Shown here: piece by piece, positions 15,277-24,071 of the stretch
Layout of the letters: each line of letters begins with the position of its first letter
Position numbering within the stretch: the first letter of the stretch is position 1
NCBI GenBank assembly: GCA_934699705.1
Contig: CAKUXD010000013.1
Span: 1 to 47,472 of the forward strand
Reading direction: 5' to 3'
DNA length: 47,472 nt
From: an uncultured Candidatus Melainabacteria bacterium
GTDB taxonomy: Bacteria > Cyanobacteriota > Vampirovibrionia > Gastranaerophilales > Gastranaerophilaceae
Notes under the pieces: model-generated
Told to the model about the DNA's origin: nothing
Seen by the model: the letters and a program-made list of their open reading frames with translations, nothing else
The model's database searches: none
Position numbers and translations under genes: made by a program

Positions 15277-16734
15277 ATGGAAAATGTTAATTGGCTAAAA
15301 TTAAAATTAAACCAAAAAATGATGAATTTGCAAAGTGCAAAAACAGACATTAATACAAATTCACCGTCAGGTTCTGTTGCAAATAATTTGGTCCAGAAAA
15401 CGCATAATAACATTGTAAATAATTTTCAACGTCAATACATAAACCCTCAACAATTAAGAATGAACAATCTTGCAAGTATTGACAGAGCGGTTTATATTAA
15501 AAATTTACTTAATCTACCAAAAAACATGGTAGAATTGTTGGTAATGGTTCAAAATAACGGCAAAATGCCACAAATTAAGCCTACTCCAGAGCAAAATCAA
15601 CCCCAAACTCAACCACCCAATGTTGAAAACAAACCAAATACACCACAAAAACCAGAACTAAATAAACCAAATAACCAACCGAATAATCCTTCTGTAATAG
15701 GTAATAAGCCTCAGCCAAAACCACTTGTAAAGCCAGAACAAAATGTTTTTAAACAGGAAAATATTCAACAAGAAAATAAAACTCAAGAATTTTTGAATGA
15801 TAAAAAACAAATTATACAGGATAAAGTGTTTAATAAGGCTGATAATTTGGTTCAAAATGCAAAACAAAATATAAGAAATGAAATGTTGAATAACCCTCAT
15901 AAGCAGTTAAACAACGCCGTTAGAAATAATATTCGACATAATAATATTATGTTCAATAATATGCAATCGCAAACTGCCGAAGATATGGAATGGGTTCAGC
16001 AAATTCAGGCTAATAACCAGAAAACACAAGGTATGACGCCAGAAGAATTGGCAAATTTTAAGCAACAACTTGCTTCTCAGCTTAATTCTAATGTGAATTT
16101 GTCGCATGTTTCAGCTTTTTTGCAAAAAAATAGTAAAATGGCAATGAACAAAATGGTTTCTATGATGACAATGGCGACTGCACAAGGTATGACAGACATT
16201 AAACCTTTGCAAGATACAGTAAACGTAATTAATGCAAGTGTTTCAGCGACTTCTCAAAATGATGCAACTCAAACTCTTAAAAATTTGATGCTTTTGTATC
16301 TTCCTTGGCTACCTTTGCAAGAAGGCGTTGGTTTTGATTTAGAAATTGAACAGAACGAAGAATCAATTGATGCAGATACGTTTATAAAAATTCTTATAAC
16401 AACAGTAAATTACGGTAATTTACAGGCAACTGTAAGCCTTGTTTCAGGTAATTCCGTAGATATTGAAATTGTTTGTTCTGAAAAATTTCCTAAAAAAGAA
16501 TTATTTAAACGTTTGCAAAAAGAAGGTTCACAACACTCTATGCAAACGGTAATTGACATTAAAGAGCAAAAACCACAAGAGCAAATTGATACTATTAATC
16601 CTAAGGCAAAAGTTAATTTGTCAAACGTAAATCAGGTTAATCCTTATTTATTGTTAATGTCGCACGCCATTATTAGGCATACAATTGAACTTGATGCAAC
16701 AATATCCATAGGAAGCCAACCAATTGACGATTAA
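15277..16734 (+). CDS. Gln/Asn/Pro-rich protein with FliK-like C-terminal domain
   Basis: This 485-residue protein begins with a long low-complexity Asn/Gln/Pro region (about 1-230, with PQTQPPNVENKPNTPQKPEL-type text), followed by helical Met/Gln-rich sequence. The C-terminal part (about 345-430) reads like the flagellar hook-length control (FliK C-terminal) domain: LPWLPLQEGVGFDLEIEQ, then NYGNLQATVSLVSGNSVDIEIVCSE. A disordered ruler followed by this domain is the FliK plan. No other flagellar genes are in the window, so the call is tentative. No ribosome-binding site is visible. It converges on the next gene with a 1-base gap and no terminator. Confidence 0.45.
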   Translation: MENVNWLKLKLNQKMMNLQSAKTDINTNSPSGSVANNLVQKTHNNIVNNFQRQYINPQQLRMNNLASIDRAVYIKNLLNLPKNMVELLVMVQNNGKMPQIKPTPEQNQPQTQPPNVENKPNTPQKPELNKPNNQPNNPSVIGNKPQPKPLVKPEQNVFKQENIQQENKTQEFLNDKKQIIQDKVFNKADNLVQNAKQNIRNEMLNNPHKQLNNAVRNNIRHNNIMFNNMQSQTAEDMEWVQQIQANNQKTQGMTPEELANFKQQLASQLNSNVNLSHVSAFLQKNSKMAMNKMVSMMTMATAQGMTDIKPLQDTVNVINASVSATSQNDATQTLKNLMLLYLPWLPLQEGVGFDLEIEQNEESIDADTFIKILITTVNYGNLQATVSLVSGNSVDIEIVCSEKFPKKELFKRLQKEGSQHSMQTVIDIKEQKPQEQIDTINPKAKVNLSNVNQVNPYLLLMSHAIIRHTIELDATISIGSQPIDD

Positions 16735-16735
16735 A

Positions 16736-17638
16736 TTATTTTTCCAAAGTGAAAACGTCAATGGCTTCGTTGTTTAAGCTATATTCGCCAAGTCCAGAAA
16801 TTTTGTATGGTTTTTCTTTAAGCATTTCGTATTTGTTTTTGAAATCCGCCAACGCCATAATTTTGTTAGGCAAAGCAATAGAGATGAGCTTTTGAAGTTT
16901 TGGCAAATAAGTTTCTTTATCGGTTGTTCTATTTGCAATACAAACAGCGCAACTTAGGCGGAATTTTATTTTGAAATTTTTTAATTCTTCTTTTGTTTGA
17001 GCGCTGAATTCATAAATTTTATCAAAAATTTTGTTGCAATCATCAAAGTTTTCGAAATAAATTAGCATACCATTTTCGAGTTGTGAATAAGTCAGTTTAA
17101 AATTTTGTAGCAAAGTATTTCTAAGTAAAGTACGATATTCAATCATTTTTGTTGGAATATCAACCTTTTTTTCTTCTGCAATTGCAAAATTGTCAACAAC
17201 CTGCTCCATTTTCATTGTGAAATATAAAGTAAATTGTTTATTATTTTTTTCAATTTGTTCAACCTTTTTTTCAAGATTTTTGTTAAATCTTGCTTCATAT
17301 CTTCTAACACCATCTTGATGAACTCTTTCGTATATTTGTTCAAATTCAATAATAAAATTAATGATATAAACGATTAAGCCAGCGAAAATCATTAATTCTA
17401 TTGCAACAACGGCAAGAGTGAAATCGACTGGAATAATTTCAAAATGAGGTTTGTAAAAATTACTTTGAAATTGGTAAAGTGTGTCAAAAAAGGCTTGAAT
17501 TTGTTCAGGGAGTTTGATTGTCATTAATTGCAAAATGAAATCAATCATTGTTAGTAATGCTATTAAGATTAAACAAAATTGTAATCCTTTAAATCCTGTG
17601 ATTGTAGCGTTGAATGCTTTTTTTATAAATTTATACAA
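16736..17638 (-). CDS. two-TM protein with degenerate nucleotide-cyclase-like domain
   Basis: This 300-residue protein has two N-terminal membrane segments (about 18-38 and 72-94), a coiled-coil-like linker (about 100-150) and a C-terminal domain. Its pattern (NGMLIYFENFDDCNKIFDKI, FRLSCAVCIANRTT, then ISGLGEYSLNNEAIDVFTLE) follows class III adenylate/guanylate cyclases, including the closing strand pair. The catalytic Asp pair is not apparent, so it may be a binding or inactive version. It starts at TTG (17638) with GGAG 7 bases upstream. It lies 22 bases behind yvcK and is probably co-transcribed. Confidence 0.55.
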   Translation of the reverse strand: MYKFIKKAFNATITGFKGLQFCLILIALLTMIDFILQLMTIKLPEQIQAFFDTLYQFQSNFYKPHFEIIPVDFTLAVVAIELMIFAGLIVYIINFIIEFEQIYERVHQDGVRRYEARFNKNLEKKVEQIEKNNKQFTLYFTMKMEQVVDNFAIAEEKKVDIPTKMIEYRTLLRNTLLQNFKLTYSQLENGMLIYFENFDDCNKIFDKIYEFSAQTKEELKNFKIKFRLSCAVCIANRTTDKETYLPKLQKLISIALPNKIMALADFKNKYEMLKEKPYKISGLGEYSLNNEAIDVFTLEK

Positions 17639-17660
17639 AGTCTTTCTCCATTATTTAATA

Positions 17661-18983
17661 TTATTTTCTGTTGTTTTTTTGTTGTTTTCTGAACCAGTAA
17701 TAAATAGCTCTTGCAACGCGGTGAGAACTGTGTCTTACAAGTCCTTCTCTGCTTTCTTCAATTAATTTTTTTTCAACAATATCAACTTTAATATTGTATC
17801 TGTCAAGAATAACAGGCATTTGTCCGCATTTTTCGTATTTATCAGCCATATTTTGTGGTAAAACATTGTTTACAAGCACTGCATCAATTAATTTATCGCT
17901 ATCAGCGTGTTTGTATAATGCGTTAATATGGTCTGAAACAGCGAAATTATCTGTTTCTCCAGGTTGTGTCATAATATTGCATACATAAATCTTTTTAGCA
18001 GAAGATTTAACGATTTCTTCTGAAATTTCTTTAATTAAAAGGTTTGGAATAACGCTTGTATAAAGACTTCCAGGGCCTAAGATAATTAAATCCGCATCTT
18101 TAATAGCCAAAATAACATCTTCTAAAGCCTTGCAATTAGAAGGTTCTGTGAATAATCGTTTAATTTTTTTATGAACTTCCGGAATTGAAGATTCACCATG
18201 AACAACCGTTCCATCTTCAAATTCTGCTGCAAGACGCATATCATCTAATGTTGAAGGTAATACTCTGCCTCTAATAGACAATACGTTTGAAGATTCTTTA
18301 ACTGCTCTTACCATATCACCAGTAATAGAGCATAATGCGGTTAAAAATAAGTTGCCAAAGCTGTGTCCTTCCAAGCCTTCGCCTGATTTGAAACGGTATT
18401 GGAATAATTTTGTAACCAAATCCTCATCATCAGCCAATGCTGCAATACAATTTCTGATATCTCCAGGAGGAAGAACACCCATTTCTTCTCTTAATCTTCC
18501 TGAACTTCCGCCGTCATCGCCAACAGTTACAACGGCAGTAATATTGTTTGTGATTTTTTTAATACCTTTTAACAACATTGATAAACCTGTACCGCCACCA
18601 ACTGCAACGATTTTTGGTCCACGATTTAATTTTCTTCTTCTGTATAATGTTTCTAAAAGTGTATTTTTTTCTTTACCATTGTGTAAATCAAGCATTGAAA
18701 GGTTTGTTTTTTGCCAACCTTTAAAGAATAAATATGCACCTAAAAGAGTTACTACAACTGATAAAATATCTGTCGGAACAGTAAGTGCAATTTTTCTGAT
18801 AAATTCCATAATGAAATATACAGGACGCAAGTTAAATAGTATCATTAAGCCGATTGTGATTAACAAAGAGCCTAAAAATATAAGTGCAAACCATCTTTTA
18901 ACTTCCAACCCTGGAAGTAACCAGCCTGCTTCTTTCATTTTATCTTTAAATGTATTTTTAAAATTTTTTTCCATTTCTTCCAT
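17661..18983 (-). CDS. yvcK: YvcK/CofD-family UDP-sugar-binding protein
   Basis: YvcK (GlmR) proteins bind UDP-N-acetylglucosamine and are needed for wall synthesis and growth on gluconeogenic carbon sources. The core begins about residue 118: IVAVGGGTGLSMLLKG, TVGDDGGSSGRLREEMGVLPPGD, GHSFGNLFL, LGPGSLYTSVIPNLL and NIMTQPGETDNF. Two membrane segments (about 32-52 and 75-97) precede it; this anchored form of 440 residues is common in cyanobacteria and actinobacteria. AAAAGGT abuts the ATG at 18983; the second in-frame ATG at 18974 has better spacing and may be the true start. Confidence 0.9.
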   Translation of the reverse strand: MEEMEKNFKNTFKDKMKEAGWLLPGLEVKRWFALIFLGSLLITIGLMILFNLRPVYFIMEFIRKIALTVPTDILSVVVTLLGAYLFFKGWQKTNLSMLDLHNGKEKNTLLETLYRRRKLNRGPKIVAVGGGTGLSMLLKGIKKITNNITAVVTVGDDGGSSGRLREEMGVLPPGDIRNCIAALADDEDLVTKLFQYRFKSGEGLEGHSFGNLFLTALCSITGDMVRAVKESSNVLSIRGRVLPSTLDDMRLAAEFEDGTVVHGESSIPEVHKKIKRLFTEPSNCKALEDVILAIKDADLIILGPGSLYTSVIPNLLIKEISEEIVKSSAKKIYVCNIMTQPGETDNFAVSDHINALYKHADSDKLIDAVLVNNVLPQNMADKYEKCGQMPVILDRYNIKVDIVEKKLIEESREGLVRHSSHRVARAIYYWFRKQQKNNRK

Positions 18984-19016
18984 ACCTTTTAATACCTGAC
19001 TTTCGGTTTTTTAAAA

Positions 19017-19811
19017 CTATTCTACCCAGCCTGAATTTTTCACTTTGATGTAATTTACAGGTTCAGGATTTATAATTTCTTTTGCTGATTTAATTAATTC
19101 CATAGAGTTTTCATATTTATTTGAAAAATGGATTGTATCAGCGTTTACGATTGTTTTTCCGCCTAAGTTATTGTCAATTTCGCTTGTTGAAAGCAAGTGT
19201 TTTAAGCGGTTTAAGTTAAATTCTAAGTTTGAATTGTCGTTTATGTCAAAATCAATAGAGCCGTCAGCGTTGTAGGTTTTATCTAAGAAAATTTCTTCTG
19301 CAACAGTAATTCCAACATATTCGCCGACTTTTTGAGTAATATCTCCGGTTGCACCAACGTAAACAAGCCATGGAGAACATTTTTTAACAGCTTTTGCAAC
19401 ATTACACGCGAAGGTGAAATCAGTTGCACATTGTTTATACATTGCGCCATGTGGTCTTACATGCTCAATTTCAAGCCCAAAAGTTTTTGCAAACGAAGAA
19501 ATAGCACCAACTTGATAAATAACGATTGCTTCAATTTCTTCTTCTGAAAGTTGTGTTTCGCGGTATCCAAAGCCTTGAATATCGTTAAATCCAATGTGCG
19601 CGCCGATTACAACATTTTTTTCTTTTGCTTGCAAAAGAGCATTTTTGATAATCATCGGATCGCCAGCGTGAAATCCGCATGAAATATTTACTGAACTAAC
19701 ATAGTCTAAAAGATTGAATTCAGAATTATTTTTATAAATACCAAAACTTTGAGCTAAATCGCAGTTAAAATCAATATTTTTAATTTGTTTTTTTTCTAAT
19801 GTTTCTTGCAT
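19017..19811 (-). CDS. pxpA: 5-oxoprolinase subunit A (LamB/YcsF family)
   Basis: PxpA forms, with PxpB and PxpC, an ATP-dependent 5-oxoprolinase that opens pyroglutamate to glutamate. The 264-residue protein shows FNCDLAQSFG, NISCGFHAGDP, GAHIGFNDIQGFGYRE and VRPHGAMYKQ, all family signatures (N-x-D, H-x-GDP and H-G-A loops). The ribosome-binding site is GAGGAA about 9 bases before the ATG. pxpB and pxpC are not adjacent: yvcK lies 33 bases downstream and an intergenic repeat upstream. Whether partners exist elsewhere in the genome is unknown. Confidence 0.87.
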   Translation of the reverse strand: MQETLEKKQIKNIDFNCDLAQSFGIYKNNSEFNLLDYVSSVNISCGFHAGDPMIIKNALLQAKEKNVVIGAHIGFNDIQGFGYRETQLSEEEIEAIVIYQVGAISSFAKTFGLEIEHVRPHGAMYKQCATDFTFACNVAKAVKKCSPWLVYVGATGDITQKVGEYVGITVAEEIFLDKTYNADGSIDFDINDNSNLEFNLNRLKHLLSTSEIDNNLGGKTIVNADTIHFSNKYENSMELIKSAKEIINPEPVNYIKVKNSGWVE

Positions 19812-19884
19812 AAATAATATTCCTCTATTTTAGATTAATACTATTATACATACTAAATAAATTAATTCTATATCTTTACAAATA

Positions 19885-20060
19885 ATTTATATTATGGATT
19901 TTCGGTAGGGTGAAGTCGAGCGAAGCGAGCGAACCCGTCTGAGCAAATAGCCTTGTTTGAGCGCTAATTTGAGTGAAACGAAAATTAAAAGCGAAAATGC
20001 AAAGGCTATGCGTACCCGAATAATCCAAGACGGTGAGTTGTGAATTGTGAGTCGAGTTTT
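19885..20060. repeat. structured dispersed intergenic repeat
   Basis: A GC-richer island in AT-rich DNA contains short iterations (GAGCGAAGCGAGCGAAC) and imperfect inverted arms: TTCGGTAGGG against TACCCGAA, and AATAGCCTTG against CAAAGGCTAT. It ends with AATAATCCAAGACGGTGAG, whose reverse complement recurs in the tandem repeat at the window end (about 47286-47308 and again 84 bases on). GTGAATTGTGAGTCGAG follows. The 356-base gap 19812-20167 holds no gene that I can see. Confidence 0.6.
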
Positions 20061-20167
20061 ATAGGCAATAAGACCCTAAGCATTAAGACAATAAGTCTAT
20101 TTATTATTAAAACGTCATTTTGAATATAAATGAACTTAACGTCTTATAGTCTTAAGCCAATACTATA

Positions 20168-21709
20168 TTATGCCAATTTTTCTGCAACACAGGCTATTGT
20201 TTTTGGAAAATGTTGTTGCAAATATTGCGAGCGCATTGAAAATCTGTCAACTGAGTTGTAAGTATTTAAAAGCGCGTTAATTTCTGCGACAGCTTCTGAA
20301 AAACTGCCGTCTTTACCTTTATTTGTTACGTTTGAAATAAAATAATTAATATGATTTCGTTGTGTTTCAGAAGAATTTTTATTAAAAAGTTCTTTTTCTT
20401 CTTTATAAACTTTTAGTAAATCTTCATCTTTGCTAATTTTTGTACTTTCTGTTGCGTCTTTTGTTTTAAAAGAAGTGATATCATAATTTTTCATATCTTT
20501 TGCATGGCCTAATTCATGCACAAAAGTATATAAATTATCGCAAGTTGTAACATGTTTATTTCCAGGGTCAAAGAAAGAAGCGCCTAAACCGTCAGGAGTT
20601 GTAAAAATTCGCGTAACGTTTTCGCTCATTGCAATAAGTTCATCACCTTTAACCTGTTTTAAAATATTTAATAAGGCTTTTGTGTCGCCAAGTAAATACG
20701 TATTTAGTTCTGTTTTCGTTTCTTTATTTGTTTGCAAATCCTTAACTTTTAATTCTTTTTCGTTTACATTAATTTCATAATTTTTACCGTTTTCTGAAGA
20801 AATAAATTTATTATTTGAAATTACATCAAAGAATTGTTCTTTATTCATAAGAACTTTGCCGTTTTTGTCTGTAATTTTATATTTTGAAATCCTGTTGCCT
20901 TGAGGGTCGTCAAGATATTCGAAAGTTGTTTTTACTCCGTCAAAAGACTCCAGATTTTTTCTTATTTTCACAACACCATTTTTAGAGATTTTACCTTCGC
21001 TAATATTTTTTACTGTTCCGTCGGCATAAGTTCGTTTTGTGTTCATAACACCTTTAACTGGCGAAGTTTCAGAAATTTCTTTATAAATTATGTTGTTGTT
21101 ATCGTCTTTTTTGATAATTAATTCTGTAAGTGGAATTTTCCAGTCGTTAACCACTTTACTACGAGTTTTAGAAATAGTGTTATGCTTATAATCTTTTGAT
21201 TTTTTTATTTCAAAAGAGTTTTTATTTTTTGTTTTTATTTCAGTAATTTCGGCACTTTCCAAGTTGAAATCTTTATTATAAACTTCTGTTCGCTGTCCGC
21301 CATTTTTAAGTTCTGCTTGAATATTTATTTTAGAGTTATCATAGGAATTTTTACTAAAATTAATTTTATCTAAATTTTCACCACATTTTTCTTGTAATGC
21401 GATAATTTTTTGAGTAAGTTTTTCAGAATTAAGCTTTTCATCAAAAAGCCACAAAACATTTAAAGCGATGTCATTAGGTTTAACCGCAGTTTTTGAAAGA
21501 GTTTCAGCATGCTTATATTTTACAGGATTTTTCGCTAAACTTTTTAAATCACTTTCTTCAAATTTTGATTTCATTTCATCAGAAATTTCAACTTTTGAGC
21601 GTTCAAAAGAATCTTTTTTCGATTTTAAATAAGGATTAACGCAAGGTGGAGCGCTTGTAAAACTTATTTTATTAATTTTGGGAGCAATAGTTGAAGTTAC
21701 CGATAACAT
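20168..21709 (-). CDS. HELGH zinc metalloprotease-like protein 1
   Basis: This 513-residue protein has a C-terminal gluzincin-like site: VHELGHAKD (about 397-405), with a likely third ligand in FSEAVAEINALLNTY about 70 residues later, an arrangement reminiscent of anthrax-lethal-factor-type peptidases. Before it lies a beta-rich region with Asp-Gly/Asn-Gly turn repeats (DDPQGNRISKYKITDKNGKV, DGTVKNISEGKISKNGVVK). The N-terminus has no signal peptide but a short KINKISFTSAP segment. A 584-residue paralogue lies at 41499. No ribosome-binding site is visible. The substrate is unknown; a toxin or effector role is only a suggestion. Confidence 0.65.
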   Translation of the reverse strand: MLSVTSTIAPKINKISFTSAPPCVNPYLKSKKDSFERSKVEISDEMKSKFEESDLKSLAKNPVKYKHAETLSKTAVKPNDIALNVLWLFDEKLNSEKLTQKIIALQEKCGENLDKINFSKNSYDNSKINIQAELKNGGQRTEVYNKDFNLESAEITEIKTKNKNSFEIKKSKDYKHNTISKTRSKVVNDWKIPLTELIIKKDDNNNIIYKEISETSPVKGVMNTKRTYADGTVKNISEGKISKNGVVKIRKNLESFDGVKTTFEYLDDPQGNRISKYKITDKNGKVLMNKEQFFDVISNNKFISSENGKNYEINVNEKELKVKDLQTNKETKTELNTYLLGDTKALLNILKQVKGDELIAMSENVTRIFTTPDGLGASFFDPGNKHVTTCDNLYTFVHELGHAKDMKNYDITSFKTKDATESTKISKDEDLLKVYKEEKELFNKNSSETQRNHINYFISNVTNKGKDGSFSEAVAEINALLNTYNSVDRFSMRSQYLQQHFPKTIACVAEKLA

Positions 21710-21814
21710 ATTTTTATGAAGAACACTAAAAAATAAAATTGCTTAAATTGTTAAAAATATAAATAATTGTTAAAATTAATATTTACTGTATTTGTGCGGT
21801 ATAACAATCTAAAA

Positions 21815-22858
21815 TTATTCTACAATCCAGCCCCCGCCAAGCAAATGTCCGTCATTTAAGTCATACCAAACGGCTATTTGCCCAGGAGTTACTGAATAAA
21901 CTGGTTCTGGAAAAGTCATTGTCGCTTCATCACCACAAACCTCAACATGCGCTTTTACAAAAGGCATATTATATCTGATTTTTGTCATTACTTCAAAGGA
22001 AGTTTCTTCAAATGGGTAAGTTTTGCGTACATCTTTTAATTTTAATTTTGTATCGTAAGCATTATTTTTTTCGCCAACAAAAACTGTATTTGTATCTGCA
22101 TCAATTTTTACAACATATAATGGGTTCGGAGTTCCGCCAATATCAAGCCCTTTACGCTGTCCAATTGTGTATTGAAAGCAACCTTCATGTTCACCACATT
22201 TTTGACCTGTTTCAACATTGATAAATTCACCTTTTTTCTTACCAATTGTTTCAAAAAGATAGTCTTTTAAAGTTTTTGGTTTTGGAATAAAACAAATGTC
22301 TTGAGAATCCTTTGCTGATTTTGATGGTAAATCATATTTTTCTGCAATTTCTCTAATTTCTGATTTTGCATATTCGTAAAGCGGAAATAAGGTTTTTGAA
22401 AATTGTTCTTGAGTTAGGCTGAATAAAAAGTAAAGTTGGTCTTTTCGAGGGTCTTTTGCAGGTGCCAATGTGTAATAATCGCCTATTTTCACGATATTTG
22501 CATAATGACCTGTTGCAAAATAATCACAACCAAGCTCATTTATTGCGTAATCAAAAATTGCTCCCCATTTTATGCACTTATTGCACATTGCACAAGGGTT
22601 TGGTGTTTCGCTTTTCAAATAAGATTTATCAAAATAATCAATAACTTCTTCTTTAAATTTTTTGCTAACATCAAGAATATAATGTTCAATTTCTAATTTG
22701 TCTGCAACTTCTTTTGCGTTTTGACAAACAACATCTGCAGATGGCGAATTTGTCATCTTTCCTGTAATTCCGACAACTTCGTATTCTTTTTGTTTTAAAA
22801 GTAAGGCGGTTACACTACTATCAACCCCACCACTCATGGCTACTGCAACTTTTGTCAT
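21815..22858 (-). CDS. mnmA: tRNA 2-thiouridylase MnmA
   Basis: MnmA adenylates and thiolates U34 of tRNAs for Lys, Glu and Gln. The 347 residues include the PP-loop SGGVDSS (about 9-15), NPCAMCNKCIKWG with the first catalytic cysteine, the ATGHYANI segment, DPRKDQLYFLF, and KDSQDICFIP with the second cysteine. The C-terminal barrel GGTPNPLYVV...MTFPEPVYSVTPGQIAVWY is complete. The ribosome-binding site is CGAGG, 5-6 bases before the ATG. It lies 13 bases behind the 301-residue protein gene and is probably in its operon. Confidence 0.94.
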   Translation of the reverse strand: MTKVAVAMSGGVDSSVTALLLKQKEYEVVGITGKMTNSPSADVVCQNAKEVADKLEIEHYILDVSKKFKEEVIDYFDKSYLKSETPNPCAMCNKCIKWGAIFDYAINELGCDYFATGHYANIVKIGDYYTLAPAKDPRKDQLYFLFSLTQEQFSKTLFPLYEYAKSEIREIAEKYDLPSKSAKDSQDICFIPKPKTLKDYLFETIGKKKGEFINVETGQKCGEHEGCFQYTIGQRKGLDIGGTPNPLYVVKIDADTNTVFVGEKNNAYDTKLKLKDVRKTYPFEETSFEVMTKIRYNMPFVKAHVEVCGDEATMTFPEPVYSVTPGQIAVWYDLNDGHLLGGGWIVE

Positions 22859-22871
22859 AAAAACCTCGTTA

Positions 22872-23777
22872 TTACTGTGTTCTGCCGTTTAAAAAGGCTT
22901 CTTCGCCAGCTTCTGTAAGTCTATATTCCATTGCAGACGGAATATTTGTATAATTTGGTAAGCATTCCACAAGTCCTTTATCAATAGCTTCTTGTAAAAT
23001 AACATTATCTACAACTTCGTTTAGATTTTCCATTAATTTTGCATTTACAAGTTTTAATGTAAATCTGTCTAAACGCTCAAATTCTGATAAATAATAAGCT
23101 GTAACGATTAACAAATCCAGTTTCTCAACGACATTTTTTACTTTAATAACTTTTAAAAATCTGTCGTCGCGTTTTTCTTTAACCTCTGTTGTTGGATTTG
23201 TCATTGATTTTTGTAAAAATGCATCAAAATCTTTTGCTAAATCACTTACTTCTTCTGTTTCAGAAGGTTTAATATCATTTATGGTTGCAGGTTTGTCATA
23301 AAGTTGCGAAAGTTCTTCTTGAACTGCTTCTTCTTTTGCAACAATTTGTTCAACATCGTTCTTAAATTCTTGTTTTTTCTCATCGTTTTCTTTTTTACGA
23401 GCTTCGGCTTCCATTTCTGCTTTATACTCTTGAATTATACGTTGAGATTCACGTTCAATTTCATCTTGCTCGGGCGTAAGGATTAATTCTGCATCTACGG
23501 TTTCTTCAACAGGCATTGGCGTAATCTCTGGAGTTACAACAATTTCTTCTGTCTGAACAATTGTTTCTTGCGGTTGAACTTCTTCTTTTATAACTGGTTT
23601 TTCCGCTTTTGGTAAAGGTGCAGTCATTAAACCTTTTTCAATTTTTTCTTGATTATACGCCCATACAGAAGCGCAAGTTACCCAAATTTGAAATTGTCTT
23701 TCCATTGAGTCTTTGTCTGTTGTTACATATTCAAGTTCTATTTCACCTTTTTTAAATGTGAATGTGTATTTTGGCAT
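22872..23777 (-). CDS. acidic coiled-coil protein with conserved N-terminal module
   Basis: This 301-residue protein of unknown function has an N-terminal module of about 45 residues (KYTFTFKKGEIELEY...RQFQIWVT) that also forms nearly the whole of the 39-residue protein encoded just upstream. A Glu/Val/Pro-rich linker and a charged helical region (about 95-165, RESQRIIQEYKAEMEAEARKK) follow. The C-terminal 90 residues (VEKLDLLIVTAYYLSEFERL...SAMEYRLTEAGEEAFLNG) look like a compact helical, possibly winged-helix, domain. The ribosome-binding site is AAAGGAAT. It is the middle gene of the 39-aa/301-aa/mnmA group. Confidence 0.65.
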   Translation of the reverse strand: MPKYTFTFKKGEIELEYVTTDKDSMERQFQIWVTCASVWAYNQEKIEKGLMTAPLPKAEKPVIKEEVQPQETIVQTEEIVVTPEITPMPVEETVDAELILTPEQDEIERESQRIIQEYKAEMEAEARKKENDEKKQEFKNDVEQIVAKEEAVQEELSQLYDKPATINDIKPSETEEVSDLAKDFDAFLQKSMTNPTTEVKEKRDDRFLKVIKVKNVVEKLDLLIVTAYYLSEFERLDRFTLKLVNAKLMENLNEVVDNVILQEAIDKGLVECLPNYTNIPSAMEYRLTEAGEEAFLNGRTQ

Positions 23778-23795
23778 ATTATTCCTTTATATTTA

Positions 23796-23915
23796 TTATT
23801 TTTGTAATAAATCTTCTCTCCACTTGTTAAGTTGTTCTTCAACAAATTCTAAGTCGTCAGATTTTAATTCTATTTCAATTTCGCCTTTTTTCATTTTAAA
23901 TACATATTCGTGCAT
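23796..23915 (-). CDS. 39-residue protein, single N-terminal module
   Basis: This short gene has a near-ideal ribosome-binding site, GGAGGA, 5 bases before the ATG at 23915. The product starts MHEYVFKMKKGEIEIELKSD and ends with a Glu/Lys-rich helix. Its first half matches the start of the 301-residue protein 18 bases downstream (YVFKMKKGEIEIE against YTFTFKKGEIELE), and both have a Q-x-x-W in the following helix. It is therefore a real gene and a free-standing copy of that module, possibly a partner or competitor. Function unknown. Confidence 0.7.
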   Translation of the reverse strand: MHEYVFKMKKGEIEIELKSDDLEFVEEQLNKWREDLLQK

Positions 23916-24071
23916 AAGTCCTCCTTAGTTACTTAATAATAGTTTATATGAAAACTGTAAAATATCAAAACTATTAATAAAAGTTTAAAGATTTTGAAAC
24001 ATTTTGTTTAAAATTACATCTTTATTCAATAAGTATGCGATAATATATTTAATAGATAGAAGGAAAAATTT

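Noticed and set aside
18352..18999. Long plus-strand frame (215 codons) opposite yvcK
   Set aside because: It is antisense to strongly conserved YvcK motifs, has no ribosome-binding site and codes no plausible domain; a shadow.
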